Counted from the stretch's first letter, positions 34,963-45,483 are shown. The stretch: DNA of 64,000 bases from JBCCSZ01 sp039821145 (GCA_039821145.1 JBCBOS010000025.1:65391-129390); one strand, 5' to 3'. Numbers and translations: made by a program. Notes: a model not told the origin generated them from the sequence alone.

Positions 34963-35703
34963 ATGAGCTTGACCGCATTTATTGTTGATGATGAGATGAA
35001 AAGCCGCAACACCCTGCGGCATCTCGTCGAACGCTACAGCCCCCAGCTGCGCATTGTCGGTGAGGCCGGAACCATCATGGATGCCGTTAGCCTGCTCAAT
35101 TCCGTGGAGACAGACATCGTCTTCCTGGACATCCACCTGCCCAGACAAGATGGCTTCAAGCTATTTGACTACTTCCCACAGCCCCCCTTCGAAGTCATCT
35201 TTACCACTGCCTACAGCCAATACACCATCAATGCGCTGCGCATGTCAGCAGTGGATTATCTACTGAAGCCCATCGACAAAGACGACTTGATCAGGGCCAT
35301 CGAAAAGGCCACAGAACGCAGGGATGAACGGATCAAAATCCAAAATTATCACATGCTCAAAAGCAATCTCAAATCGGATTTTCAAAAGATTGCCCTGCCC
35401 AATTCCAATGGCTTCGAGTATGTCAACATCAACGACATCATCCGTTGCTCCGCCAATCGCAACTACACCTACTTTCACCTGGCCAACGACCGCCAAATCC
35501 TGGTATCCAAAAACCTGAAAACCTACGAAGACATCCTCTGCCAGTTCAATTTCATGCGGGCCAACCGCTCCCACATCATCAACCTGCAGTACGTCAAAGC
35601 CTACTCGCGTTCCAATGGAGGAGAATTGATCATGAGCGATGACAGCACCGTACCGCTCTCTCCGGCCTTGAAAGAAAGCGTGCTCGAAAGACTCAACAAC
35701 TGA
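34963..35703 (+). CDS. LytTR-family response regulator
   Basis: 246 aa. Receiver domain with VDDE (8-11), phospho-acceptor Asp56 (VFLDIHLP), Thr in FTTAYS and Lys in YLLKPID. The C-terminal half (about 140-246) is a LytTR DNA-binding domain: KIALPNSNGFEYVNINDIIRCSANRNYTYFHL..., then MRANRSHIINLQYVKAYSRSNGGELIM. It pairs with the kinase in a two-gene operon. LytTR proteins bind paired direct repeats; no such site is obvious nearby. It is convergent with the 2860-aa surface-protein gene, so control of that gene is possible but not shown. Confidence 0.93.
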   Translation: MSLTAFIVDDEMKSRNTLRHLVERYSPQLRIVGEAGTIMDAVSLLNSVETDIVFLDIHLPRQDGFKLFDYFPQPPFEVIFTTAYSQYTINALRMSAVDYLLKPIDKDDLIRAIEKATERRDERIKIQNYHMLKSNLKSDFQKIALPNSNGFEYVNINDIIRCSANRNYTYFHLANDRQILVSKNLKTYEDILCQFNFMRANRSHIINLQYVKAYSRSNGGELIMSDDSTVPLSPALKESVLERLNN

Positions 35704-35723
35704 CCCTCTTGCCCTCTACGACA

Positions 35724-35754
35724 AAGGGACGCAAAGCCATGCTCCGCGTCCCTT
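35724..35754. terminator. Hairpin between convergent genes (bidirectional terminator candidate)
   Basis: Perfect 9-bp stem AAGGGACGC/GCGTCCCTT with a 13-nt loop, between the LytTR gene (plus) and the 2860-aa gene (minus). It lacks T-tracts, so efficiency is uncertain. Confidence 0.5.
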
Positions 35755-35777
35755 CGCCCCATCGTTGATCATGACTT

Positions 35778-38700
35778 TTAGTCAAGCAACAGCAACTTCT
35801 TGACTGCCTGTCCTCTTTCCGTTCGTATCCTCACAATGTAGGTGCCAGCCGCATAATTGTCCAGAATGATTTCCTTCTGCAACAGGCGGCTCTTTTCCGC
35901 ATGTGTATACACTCGGCGACCCAACAGATCGTAAATTTCCAATCGGAAAGCCAACGGTTCGGAGAACTCCAGCATGATGTTGGTGCGGGCATTGGTGGGG
36001 TTGGGGAACATTTCGAAGCGGTTCAGCTCCTGAATGTCTTCCAGTCCAACTGTCAAAATGGTCAACTCAAAGGAATCGACTTTGACACAACCATTGCCAT
36101 CCGTCACAGAGACCACATAGGTGCCCTCGCCCAGGTTGGTGATGCGAAGATCATCCGATCCCGTATTCCACAGATAGGTATAAGGCGTCACACCTCCCGT
36201 TACATTGGCCACCAGAGAGCCGTTGTTTCCTTGGCCAGATGTCGGCGGGGTCGCTTGGAAGCCAACATTGATTGCCTCTGGTTGCCGCACATTGAATGCA
36301 CTGACATAGGTACAACCCGCTGCATCTTCGATTTGGACCGAGTAGACACCGGCAGGCACGCCATCCAGAGATTGGGTAGATTCTCCAGTATTCCAATTGA
36401 TGGTAAAAGGTGCAGTCCCTTCTGAGATGTCCAAGACAACCACTCCATCGGACTCTCCAAAACAGCTGACATCCATGATGCTCGCGCTGACCGTCAAGCC
36501 TCCATCTTCTACTTCGATCTCCACAGATTCCGTCGCCTCGCAACCATTGCCATCCGTCACAGTGACTTGATAAGTTCCCTCATCCAAGCCACGGACGAAG
36601 CTACCCGACTCTCCAGTGCTCCATTCGTAGGTATATGGTGCTGTTCCTCCAGTCGCATTGGCACGGGCACTTCCCAAAGAGCCACATTTGCCATCTGTGT
36701 TGTTGATGCTGATGAAGATGGGCAGTGGTTCTTCCACTTTGATGACACCTGTAACGGTACAACCCGCTGCATCTGTGACCTGTACGCTGTAATCGCCAGC
36801 CTCCAGGCCATTGATGGTAGAAGTTGATCCATTGTTGTCCCATTCGATGCTCACAGCCCCTTGGTTGCCAGTCACCTCTACTGTGGCACTGCCATCATTG
36901 CCACCGGGGCAAGTGACAGGTTCCATGCTGAGGCTGATTTGCAGTCCGCTACAATCCGGTGCGCCCAACTGGATTTCCGTCTCAGCTTCGGCCGTACATC
37001 CGTTGGCATCTGTAACCGTCACGGAGTAAGTACCTGGGGGAAGGTCTGTAATCTCTTGGGTGGATCTGTTGTTGCTCCACCGGTACAGGTAAGGGGTCGT
37101 ACCTCCACTGGCCAATGCCTCGGCACTTCCATCGTTTTGTCCCACAATGGTCTCATCCTGTGCATTGATAACGATTTGGATGGGATCGGGCTGTGATATG
37201 GTAATTTCATCAATGAGCTGGCAATTTTGGGCATCTGTCAATGTCACTGTATAAGTTCCTGCTGCCAGGCCATTTCGCACCAAGTCATTGTTGCCATCGT
37301 TCCATTCTACGCGGAGAGGAGCTACCTCGTTTTGTGGGTCGAGGGTGATGCTTCCATCCTCACTGCCGAAGCAACGAGCATTCAAGATCACCACGTCCAC
37401 ACTGAAATTGCTACAATCAAACTCTCCCTGTTCTACCTCTACCTCGGTCACTGCTGTGCAATCGTTGGCATCTGTGACTGTAACGACATACACTCCTGGA
37501 GGCAGGTTCTCAATGGTCTGCGTACTGCTGTTGTTGGCATCGCTCCAACTGTAGTTGTAGGGCGATGTTCCTCCGCTTGGACTTGCTGTGGCAGTTCCAT
37601 CATTGGCCCCATCCACAGTCTCGTCCGTCTTGCTTGCTGTGACGGTCAGTGGATCAGGCTCTCCTATGGTAACCTCGCCCAGCTGGCGACAATTGTTGGC
37701 GTCGATGACGGTTACTTGGTAGGTAGCAGGAGGCAGATTGAAAATGGTGCCATCCGACATTCCATTGCTCCATTCATAGGTAAATGGGAAGGTTCCATTT
37801 TGGGTGATGACAGAAGCCGTTCCATCTTCATCTCCAAAACAGCTGACATCCTCTCCGGTTACTTCTATGCTGAAGGTAGAGCAGTCAACTTGTCCCGGCT
37901 CTACTACAGCACCTGCCACAACCGTACATCCGTTTTCATCCGTTATTGTCACCGTGTACATACCTGCAGACAGGCCTGTGATCATTTGTGTCTGTCCTTG
38001 CGCTCCCCAGTCGTAGGAGTAAGGCGCTGTACCTCCCATTGCAACAGCCGTGGCAGTCCCATCGTTGGCACCAGCAAAGCTTTCATTGGTGACTATGGTT
38101 GAAGCAGTCAATTCAGCTGGTTGATTGATCACAACTTCTTCCTCTGCGGTACATCCGTTGTCATCAGTGACTGTGACTCGATAGGTTCCAGCCCGCAATC
38201 CTATGGCGGTTTGCCTCATCTGGCCATCGCTCCATTCGTAGGTATAATCAGGGCTGCCACCGCTCGGATTGGCCGTAGCAGTTCCGTTCTCATCTCCGTT
38301 GCACAGCACATCTACTGCCTCAACTTCCACTGTCAACGAGCTACAATCGATTTGTCCTTGCTCAATTTCTACTTCGCCCTCGATGGTACATCCCTCTGCA
38401 TCGGTGACGAGCACCACATACACACCAGGGGCCAGTCCGGTGGCCATGGCCATGCTTCCACCAGATGGGCTCCACTCGTAGGAATAGGGAGGAGTGCCTC
38501 CTGATGGGGTTGCGGTAGCGGTTCCATCATTGCCTCCAATGGTCGTTTCATTGGTCGAGCTCAAAGCCAATTCCAAGGCAGTTGGTTCCTCAATGGTGAC
38601 TTCAGCGACTGTCACACATCCACGCGCATCGGTCACTGTTACTTCATGGGGACCAGCTGTGAGCATATTCGCAGTTTGCATCATTTGGCCATTGTCCCAG

Positions 38701-41700
38701 CTGAAGGTATAGGGCCCGCTGCTGCCAATGACAAGGGTCGTGGCGGTTCCGTCGTCGCCACCAAAGCAGCTGACATCGGTTGTATTGAATTCAATGGAAG
38801 GCGTTTCACATTCGAAAGGATTGATCGTCACGCAGGCCTCTGCGGAGCAAGCATTTCCATCACTGACGGTTACACAATACTCGCCTGGTTCCAGATCAGT
38901 AATGGTAATTCCATTTTGTCCATTTGACCATTGATAGCTGTAAGGAGTTGTGCCACCATTGGCAATGGCCGAAGCGGTTCCATCGTTGGCTCCCAGGGCT
39001 GTTTCGTTGGTGCTACTCACTGCTACCACCAGAAGTGCTGGTTCGTCGATGGTAATCTCTCCACTTGTCTCACAGCCGTTGGCATCCTCTACCGTCACCC
39101 GATAGGTGCCCGCCGCCAGTCCAGTGGCCGTTTGTGTTGTTTGCGCATCCGAATCATTCCAGAGGTATTCGTACGGAGCCGTTCCTCCAGTGGGCGACGC
39201 GGTGGCAGAACCATCCATTCCGCCATTGCAACTGGTAGGAACACCACTCAATTCTACTTCCAAGGTATTGCAATCAATCGATCCAGAAAGAACTTCTACC
39301 TCTCCTACCGCAGTACAGTCATTGGCATCCGTCACTGTGACCACGTACAAACCTGGGGCAAGATCAGTGATGCTTGCTGTGACCCCTGATGGACTCCATT
39401 GATAAGAGTAAGGGGCTACCCCACCAGAGCCAACTGCTGTGGCAGTACCGTCGTTGAGGCCAGCCGATGTTTCGTTGGTGGCGGTCACTTCAACGGTCAC
39501 TTCCAGGGGTTCATCCACTGTCACCTCGCCCACAACTGTACAATCGTTGGCATCTGTTACAGTCACGCGATATGTACCTGCCGCCAGACCCGTAGCGGTG
39601 GCTGTTTCCTGCATATCGGGATCATCCCACAAGTAGCTGTAGGCAGGTGTCCCTCCGGAAGGAATGGCAGTCGCTGTTCCATCCGAATCACCAAAACAGG
39701 AGACCGAGCTGCTCTCCATTTCCACAGTCAATGTGCTACAGTCAACAGAGCCTGGGAGGATCGTCACACTGATTTCTTCCTCACAGTCATTGGCATCTGT
39801 CACTGTGACCACATACGTACCTGGCATCAAGCCAGTCACTGTGGGCGTTTGTCCTGGCATGCCCCAATCGTAATCGAACGGAGGGGTACCTCCCGAAGCA
39901 GTAGCAGTAGCGGTACCATCGTTGGCGCCAACCACTGTCTCATTGGTGGTACTGGTGGCGATCATGATGGGATCTGGCTCGCTCACCGTCACTTCGTAGA
40001 TGACTTCGCAATTGTTGTTGTCCGCAACGGTCACAGTATAGGTTCCGGCACCAAGCCCGGTAGCAGTTGCCAAACTTTGGTTGTCTCCATCATTCCAACG
40101 GTAAGAATAAGGTGCTTCTCCCCCACTCGGCGTCACAGTCGCTTCTCCATCTAAGGACCCGGCACAAGAGACATCAACCACATCCTCACTCACCTCAATG
40201 GTTGGGCAATTGACATCGTTGACCGTGGCACAGGATACTTCTGTACAGTTATTGGCATCCGTTACCGTCACACAATACGTACCTGCCTCCAAATCGGTAA
40301 CCGATCGAGTTGATTGACCACCTGGCCAGAGGTAAGTCAACGGTCTTGTACCACCTGTCACATCAGCTGTTGCGCTACCATCCATTCCTCCAACCACAGT
40401 GACATCCGTTGCAGTGACAGTTACGTCTAATCCATCAGGTTCGGTGATTTCAACTTCTACAATCTCCTCACATGCATTGCCATCTGCCACAGTGATGATG
40501 TAAAAACCAGCTACCAGTCCAGTGGCAAGGGCTGTGCGCCGATCGGCATCATCAGACCAGGTATAGGTAAAGGAATTGTCTCCCCCATCTGCCAAGACCT
40601 CTATCGAGCCAGTGGCATCTCCAAAACAGCCGACATTTTGTCTGGCAATGACGTCCAAGGTCAAATCTGGCAACTCTCCAATGTCAATGCTCTCCACCTT
40701 CGAACAATTGTTGTCATCGGTGACCGTGACGTTATAAGTTCCTGCCGCCAGTCCGGTAGCAGTTGCCGTCGTTTGTCCGTCTTGGTCGTCCCAAACAATG
40801 TCGTAATTGTTGCTGACAGTGCCACCAGATATTTCTACAGTTGCCGAACCTGTCATTTCTCCAAAACAAGCCACATTGGTTCCACTGATGTCGACCAGCA
40901 ATTCATCAGGCTGGCTGATCTGTACAGAGCGAATCTCAGAACACTGATTGTCATCTGTTACCGTCACAGTATAAGTACCTGCCACCAAGCCTGTGGCCAT
41001 GGCAGTTTGTTGTGCATCATTGTCACTCCACAAGTAAGAGTAATCCACCATAACGGTTCCTCCTGCCGCCTCTGCGGTGGCCGTACCCGAAGCCTCTCCA
41101 AAACAGGCCGGATCGGTTGATACGGCTGATACTTCAAGAGCAGTTGGCTGGATCACATCTACAGAAATGCTACTGGAGCAATCGTTGTCATCCGTTACGA
41201 TGACGGTATATCTACCCGCTGCCAAAGCTGTGGCTGTTGAACCCGTTTGGGCATTGGGATCATTCCACAAATATCTGTAATCACCCGTCACGGTTCCTCC
41301 ACTGGCTTGCACGCTGGCCGTTCCATCTGCCAATCCGTTGCAACTCACGGGAGTAAAAGATTCCAGCAGTTCAATCGCTTCTGCTCCTTCCACAACGACT
41401 TCTATCGTTTTGCTGCAATCTTGGTCATCAGTAACCGTCACATTGTAGGTACCCGCTGCCAAGCCAGTCGCTGTGGGCGTTGTCTGTTCCAGCGGATCAT
41501 CCCACAGGTAGCCATAAGAATCGATGACCGTTCCTCCACTGACCTGAACACTGGCCGTTCCTCCTGCTGACCCGGCACAACCACTTGGCGTCGAGCTGGG
41601 GGTCAGGATCAGTTCCGGCGGCCCCGTCACTTCCACTGTGGTGGTCGAAGAACAATTGCTGTCATCTGTTACGATAACTGTATAAGTACCGATTGCCAAG

Positions 41701-44360
41701 CCCGTGGCTGTAGCGGTTTCCTGTGCATTGACATCATCCCACAAATAGGAATAAGAAGTAGATGTTCCAGAGGCCTCCACTGTGGCACTACCTGTATCAT
41801 TTCCAAAACAATCCACAGGCACAGAGCTGGCTTCCAACTCCGTATCGCTGTCGTTGATGACCTCGACTTGAATCGTATCAGTACACAGGTGGATGAAGTC
41901 TCGAATGACAACATCATAGGTTCCCGCGCTCAAATTGTTGACTTCCAGACTGTCGTTTTGGCGAATCCGTGGCAACAAGAAGAAGGTAAATCGCTGCGAT
42001 CCACCTGTGGCTGTCACCTTGATACCACCATCAGCCGTGCCACAACTGGCATTGGTTACTTCAATTTCTGGAACGATGGGCGGGTTGGTCAAGATGAGCG
42101 CAGTTGAAATCCGACTACATCCCAATGCATCGGTTACCGTGACGTTGTAGGTTCCTGGACAGAGGTCTTCTGCCCGGGCGGTTGTCTGGCTGCCTGCATC
42201 CACTGGCCATTGGTAGGTATAGGGAGCTGTCCCCCCACTGATCACGAATACGGAGGCACTCGCATCACATTCACTGGCGCATTTGCCAACGGCAAAAATG
42301 GGTGCCAGGCCGAGGAAGCAAGAGTTGTCGTGGGTGATGTTGACATTGTCTATGTACAGGTAATTTCCCTGTCCAGATTTGTTGACGATGGCGATGGATA
42401 CATTGGGCAGTCCACTATAGGCACTCAAATCCACTTCTATGTTTCGCCATTGGGCAGTGGTGACAGGCAGGAAGGCAGCATTGGTAGGCCCAGAGGTAGC
42501 GATGTCTGTCCCACCGCCGCTGAAGGCAATGTTGTCGAAGGTCGCTCCACAATCGGTAGAGACCATGACGAAGAGAGAATCCCCCCGGACAGAGCTTGGG
42601 TCCATCGCTTGGTTGATCCACTGGGCGTAGGCCAAGTCAAAATTGATCTTGCCCCCTGTGATATTGGTAAAGTCATAGTTGGGACTAACGAAATAATCCA
42701 GCTTGTTTCGCCTGCCCTGCCGATCCTGTGGATCGACGTAGTTTTTGAAGCGAATGCTTCCTTGCAAGTTGAGGTCAGGTGTGCTGATGGCATTCCATTC
42801 CCATCCAAATTCATCCCCATCCTCATTGTAGGAAACCATTCCACTCGGTAGATTGGCCAAAGGCTCTGTCTTATCGATGCCCGACGTAAAATCTTCAAAG
42901 AGCGCATTGTCAAAAGGCGTCTTATCGGCAACGATGAAGATCCAACTGGTCGTATCATTGTCTACTTGCTCATCGGGAACACCATTCGGTTCGGTTGTGT
43001 ACACCCTGATTTCGTGGGTACCAGCTGCAGGAGTGACAAAAGACTGCAGCGTCACATTTTCTACTCCCCCTGGAGGCAGATTGGTGGTGTAGTTCATGGT
43101 CACAGGGGTACCACCATTTATTTGGTAGTGAATCTTGACCGTTGTCAGAAAGTCGAAACCAAAGTTGACCAAGCGTACCTCAGGAGTCAGAATGTCCAAA
43201 TCTGCACAGTTGGAAAAGGCAGGAGTGTAGATGTCGGTCACACCAGCATCATTGTCGAAGAACAAACAAGCGGTGCGCACAGAGTTGGCCATTGCCAAAC
43301 GACTGCCATAACTTCCACCAGTGGGATTCACGGGAGCATCGCTGAGGACGCTGCGCATGATGGCAATCTGACCATTGCTAAAAGAAGTCACACAACTTTC
43401 GGAGGTATAATCCATGTAGTTGATGAACATGTGCTCATCGCTTCCACAGGTCATGGGACCGATGGGAAAGCCCTGACTACAATTGATGTTGGTTACATCG
43501 TTGGTATTCTCCCGTTGATTGGGCGTATCCGAAATTCCATCATCTGCTCCACAGCTGTCACCGTTGAAGGTGTGTGGCAAGCCCAAATAGTGACCTACTT
43601 CGTGGGTAAGTGTGCTAGAGCTGCCCCTGGTGGACAAATAGTTCATGACGATGCCATCTGTAGAGGACCCGATGATGCTTGGAGAAGGAAGATAAGCATA
43701 GCCTCCCACACCAGGCGAGGGAATGGTACCGGTGTAGACATTCATGTATCGGAATGGGTCCCAATTGACCTCATCTTTGATTTGATTTTCATATGAGTTG
43801 TTGGAAGTACCAGTCCCTGTGATGGTATAGACGTGGCGTTCGATGCCCGTAGTGGGATTGCCATCGGGATCAAAGGCTGCCAAGCAGAACTGGATGTCCG
43901 GATTGCCGACAGAAGACTTAAAGCGATCAGGCGTTTCGTTGAAACTGGGATTGAGAGCAGCAAAATCTTCGTTGAGCCGGTCCATGGTTTCCATGATCTG
44001 CTGATCGGAGAGGTTTTGGCCTTCGCCTGGTTGCTCACCTGCATTGTGTATGATGTGGAATACAACTGGAATGTAGAGGGTATTGACACCTCTTTGAGCC
44101 CCCTGAGACTGTTGCTGGGCATAGGCCTCTTGCATGCGCGGAAGCTCTTTTTTGATGTAGTCTTTGTACCATTCTGCAAATCCGGGTTTGGTAGCCTTTA
44201 GATGATCATTCAGGTGGTCGAAACCACATTTGGCTGTACCGCTGCCCTCATGTGAATGGGTATGCCCTTGTCCGGCCTGCTGACCGTGTGCCATGGGGAT
44301 GGACAACAACAGGGCAGTCAGTAAACTGAGCAGCATAGAGGGTAAAGTTCTCAAAGCCAT
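35778..44360 (-). CDS. Giant T9SS-secreted M43 metalloprotease with 27 SprB-type repeats
   Basis: 2860 aa. Signal peptide to about residue 26; His-rich pro-segment with Cys45 (KCGFDH); M43/pappalysin-type metalloprotease with HEVGHYLGLPH (His253, Glu254, His257, His263) and Met-turn INYMDYTS; CARDB-like segment (about 380-475); jelly-roll/anchor-like module (about 482-680); then 27 repeats of about 75 aa to residue 2765 with the SprB signature (GGT.PY.Y.W...GL.AGTY.VTVTD); last, a T9SS type-A sorting domain (FEMFPNPT...LLGRRVY...YAAGTYIVRI). From repeat 9 onward, Cys-containing (VSCFGD.DGTA) and Cys-free (NET..GANDGTA) units alternate. SprB repeats occur in gliding adhesins, so a surface adhesin-protease is inferred. 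Confidence 0.93.
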   Translation of the reverse strand: MALRTLPSMLLSLLTALLLSIPMAHGQQAGQGHTHSHEGSGTAKCGFDHLNDHLKATKPGFAEWYKDYIKKELPRMQEAYAQQQSQGAQRGVNTLYIPVVFHIIHNAGEQPGEGQNLSDQQIMETMDRLNEDFAALNPSFNETPDRFKSSVGNPDIQFCLAAFDPDGNPTTGIERHVYTITGTGTSNNSYENQIKDEVNWDPFRYMNVYTGTIPSPGVGGYAYLPSPSIIGSSTDGIVMNYLSTRGSSSTLTHEVGHYLGLPHTFNGDSCGADDGISDTPNQRENTNDVTNINCSQGFPIGPMTCGSDEHMFINYMDYTSESCVTSFSNGQIAIMRSVLSDAPVNPTGGSYGSRLAMANSVRTACLFFDNDAGVTDIYTPAFSNCADLDILTPEVRLVNFGFDFLTTVKIHYQINGGTPVTMNYTTNLPPGGVENVTLQSFVTPAAGTHEIRVYTTEPNGVPDEQVDNDTTSWIFIVADKTPFDNALFEDFTSGIDKTEPLANLPSGMVSYNEDGDEFGWEWNAISTPDLNLQGSIRFKNYVDPQDRQGRRNKLDYFVSPNYDFTNITGGKINFDLAYAQWINQAMDPSSVRGDSLFVMVSTDCGATFDNIAFSGGGTDIATSGPTNAAFLPVTTAQWRNIEVDLSAYSGLPNVSIAIVNKSGQGNYLYIDNVNITHDNSCFLGLAPIFAVGKCASECDASASVFVISGGTAPYTYQWPVDAGSQTTARAEDLCPGTYNVTVTDALGCSRISTALILTNPPIVPEIEVTNASCGTADGGIKVTATGGSQRFTFFLLPRIRQNDSLEVNNLSAGTYDVVIRDFIHLCTDTIQVEVINDSDTELEASSVPVDCFGNDTGSATVEASGTSTSYSYLWDDVNAQETATATGLAIGTYTVIVTDDSNCSSTTTVEVTGPPELILTPSSTPSGCAGSAGGTASVQVSGGTVIDSYGYLWDDPLEQTTPTATGLAAGTYNVTVTDDQDCSKTIEVVVEGAEAIELLESFTPVSCNGLADGTASVQASGGTVTGDYRYLWNDPNAQTGSTATALAAGRYTVIVTDDNDCSSSISVDVIQPTALEVSAVSTDPACFGEASGTATAEAAGGTVMVDYSYLWSDNDAQQTAMATGLVAGTYTVTVTDDNQCSEIRSVQISQPDELLVDISGTNVACFGEMTGSATVEISGGTVSNNYDIVWDDQDGQTTATATGLAAGTYNVTVTDDNNCSKVESIDIGELPDLTLDVIARQNVGCFGDATGSIEVLADGGDNSFTYTWSDDADRRTALATGLVAGFYIITVADGNACEEIVEVEITEPDGLDVTVTATDVTVVGGMDGSATADVTGGTRPLTYLWPGGQSTRSVTDLEAGTYCVTVTDANNCTEVSCATVNDVNCPTIEVSEDVVDVSCAGSLDGEATVTPSGGEAPYSYRWNDGDNQSLATATGLGAGTYTVTVADNNNCEVIYEVTVSEPDPIMIATSTTNETVVGANDGTATATASGGTPPFDYDWGMPGQTPTVTGLMPGTYVVTVTDANDCEEEISVTILPGSVDCSTLTVEMESSSVSCFGDSDGTATAIPSGGTPAYSYLWDDPDMQETATATGLAAGTYRVTVTDANDCTVVGEVTVDEPLEVTVEVTATNETSAGLNDGTATAVGSGGVAPYSYQWSPSGVTASITDLAPGLYVVTVTDANDCTAVGEVEVLSGSIDCNTLEVELSGVPTSCNGGMDGSATASPTGGTAPYEYLWNDSDAQTTQTATGLAAGTYRVTVEDANGCETSGEITIDEPALLVVAVSSTNETALGANDGTASAIANGGTTPYSYQWSNGQNGITITDLEPGEYCVTVSDGNACSAEACVTINPFECETPSIEFNTTDVSCFGGDDGTATTLVIGSSGPYTFSWDNGQMMQTANMLTAGPHEVTVTDARGCVTVAEVTIEEPTALELALSSTNETTIGGNDGTATATPSGGTPPYSYEWSPSGGSMAMATGLAPGVYVVLVTDAEGCTIEGEVEIEQGQIDCSSLTVEVEAVDVLCNGDENGTATANPSGGSPDYTYEWSDGQMRQTAIGLRAGTYRVTVTDDNGCTAEEEVVINQPAELTASTIVTNESFAGANDGTATAVAMGGTAPYSYDWGAQGQTQMITGLSAGMYTVTITDENGCTVVAGAVVEPGQVDCSTFSIEVTGEDVSCFGDEDGTASVITQNGTFPFTYEWSNGMSDGTIFNLPPATYQVTVIDANNCRQLGEVTIGEPDPLTVTASKTDETVDGANDGTATASPSGGTSPYNYSWSDANNSSTQTIENLPPGVYVVTVTDANDCTAVTEVEVEQGEFDCSNFSVDVVILNARCFGSEDGSITLDPQNEVAPLRVEWNDGNNDLVRNGLAAGTYTVTLTDAQNCQLIDEITISQPDPIQIVINAQDETIVGQNDGSAEALASGGTTPYLYRWSNNRSTQEITDLPPGTYSVTVTDANGCTAEAETEIQLGAPDCSGLQISLSMEPVTCPGGNDGSATVEVTGNQGAVSIEWDNNGSTSTINGLEAGDYSVQVTDAAGCTVTGVIKVEEPLPIFISINNTDGKCGSLGSARANATGGTAPYTYEWSTGESGSFVRGLDEGTYQVTVTDGNGCEATESVEIEVEDGGLTVSASIMDVSCFGESDGVVVLDISEGTAPFTINWNTGESTQSLDGVPAGVYSVQIEDAAGCTYVSAFNVRQPEAINVGFQATPPTSGQGNNGSLVANVTGGVTPYTYLWNTGSDDLRITNLGEGTYVVSVTDGNGCVKVDSFELTILTVGLEDIQELNRFEMFPNPTNARTNIMLEFSEPLAFRLEIYDLLGRRVYTHAEKSRLLQKEIILDNYAAGTYIVRIRTERGQAVKKLLLLD

Positions 44361-44770
44361 TGTTTCAATTTAGTAATGATTAAAAAATGTAAGGTTGAAC
44401 AGTCCCGAGCGTTCTCCTGTTTCAATTTGTATGTAGGCTGGATTCCGCTCGTGCCGTCATGTGTTTAATGCGATTGTCGGTCGTCTCCTCTATCAAGGAT
44501 ATTAAAAAAATCAGTCATCCTTGACATATACACGACAACTCTTTTGTCGGATGATATACATTCGACAGAAGAGTCGCCTGTTTGGTCGAGTATCAAGTCT
44601 ATTTCTGAGAAAGGAGCAGTGTTTCAGGCTTCTCCGGTCAAAAATAGCGAAAAAGTATTGAGTTTGAAAAACGGTGATGGGTTAAAAGGTAGAGGCAATC
44701 AGGTGTGAAGTAAGCTTTGTAAAAATAGGGTTTTCCCGGCACAAAAGCAGCCTTTGTAGGGATTTTAGGC
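44361..44770. other. Spacer upstream of the 2860-aa gene with a 12-bp stem hairpin
   Basis: Arms ACTCTTTTGTCG (44538-44549) and CGACAGAAGAGT (44563-44574) pair at 11 of 12 positions around a 13-nt loop, about 180 nt upstream of the giant gene's ATG. No T-tract follows. No promoter consensus was found. It may be a regulatory site or leader structure; no gene is present. Confidence 0.45.
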
Positions 44771-45412
44771 TCATTCAGCAGCATATTGGTCCAAAAACTC
44801 GGCCCATTCGCTCAGTTTGTTCTTCCCCAATCGGGCAAAAGCATCCAAATCTTCTTTGGGAATGTCAAAGGAATCCTTTAGACGCTCCAGGGTGCGCTCC
44901 CTGGCCTGTGGCTCGGCCATCCATTGGTTGACTTGCCCCTGCTGTTCCATCGCCTCCTCGGTCTGTCCACTCAATTCTCCAAAAATGGATCGCACCTGGG
45001 AATATGTTCGGTATGATCCCCGAAGGACAGTCAACCAGTCGCGGGCATCCTGCAATTTCTCAGAAGCAGCATAGCGTTTTTCAACTGCCCCCAAATAATC
45101 TCGCTCGTCCCGACTCAGACCATCTACGGGAATGTCTCGCTCCTGTGGCGCTGCTGTGATCTCCTCATCCGAAATGCGAGCCGCCAATTGCTGCAAGGCC
45201 TGTTCCAACTGTCGATCCCGATCCCGGTCCTGTTGAACGACCCGATCCGTGGCCGACCCTCTTCTCTCTCCCGGCCGATACATCTCCACCGACTCTGTGC
45301 GCTCCACAATGTGAATGCCATTGTTTTGCAAAACGATGAAGGCCAAGATTCCCAATGCCACCACCAACACGAAATAGTCAAAGGGACGAAGGAGTTTCTT
45401 TTTCTCAGACAT
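44771..45412 (-). CDS. Membrane-anchored helical protein between the two giant genes
   Basis: 213 aa from the ATG at 45412 (MSEKKKLLRPFDYF). A basic N-terminus precedes one hydrophobic helix (YFVLVVALGILAFIVLQ, about 13-29); the rest (about 40-213) is charged, Glu/Arg/Gln-rich and helical, probably periplasmic. No Cys and no catalytic motif. Transcribed in the same direction as both giant genes, 125 nt after the 1813-aa gene and 410 nt before the 2860-aa gene. Co-localisation suggests, but does not prove, a role with those proteins. No family recognised. A hairpin (45484-45513) separates it from the gene upstream. Confidence 0.65.
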   Translation of the reverse strand: MSEKKKLLRPFDYFVLVVALGILAFIVLQNNGIHIVERTESVEMYRPGERRGSATDRVVQQDRDRDRQLEQALQQLAARISDEEITAAPQERDIPVDGLSRDERDYLGAVEKRYAASEKLQDARDWLTVLRGSYRTYSQVRSIFGELSGQTEEAMEQQGQVNQWMAEPQARERTLERLKDSFDIPKEDLDAFARLGKNKLSEWAEFLDQYAAE

Positions 45413-45483
45413 GAATGATGCGGGGGTTGGTACCCAACAAATGTAGCAGGAAAAACGCGTCTGTGCAATATCCCAACGACAGA

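Noticed and set aside
35901..42107. Many long plus-strand frames opposite the SprB repeats
   Set aside because: They are antisense shadows produced by the repetitive coding sequence; the minus-strand frame runs uninterrupted for 2860 codons with signal peptide, protease motif and sorting domain.
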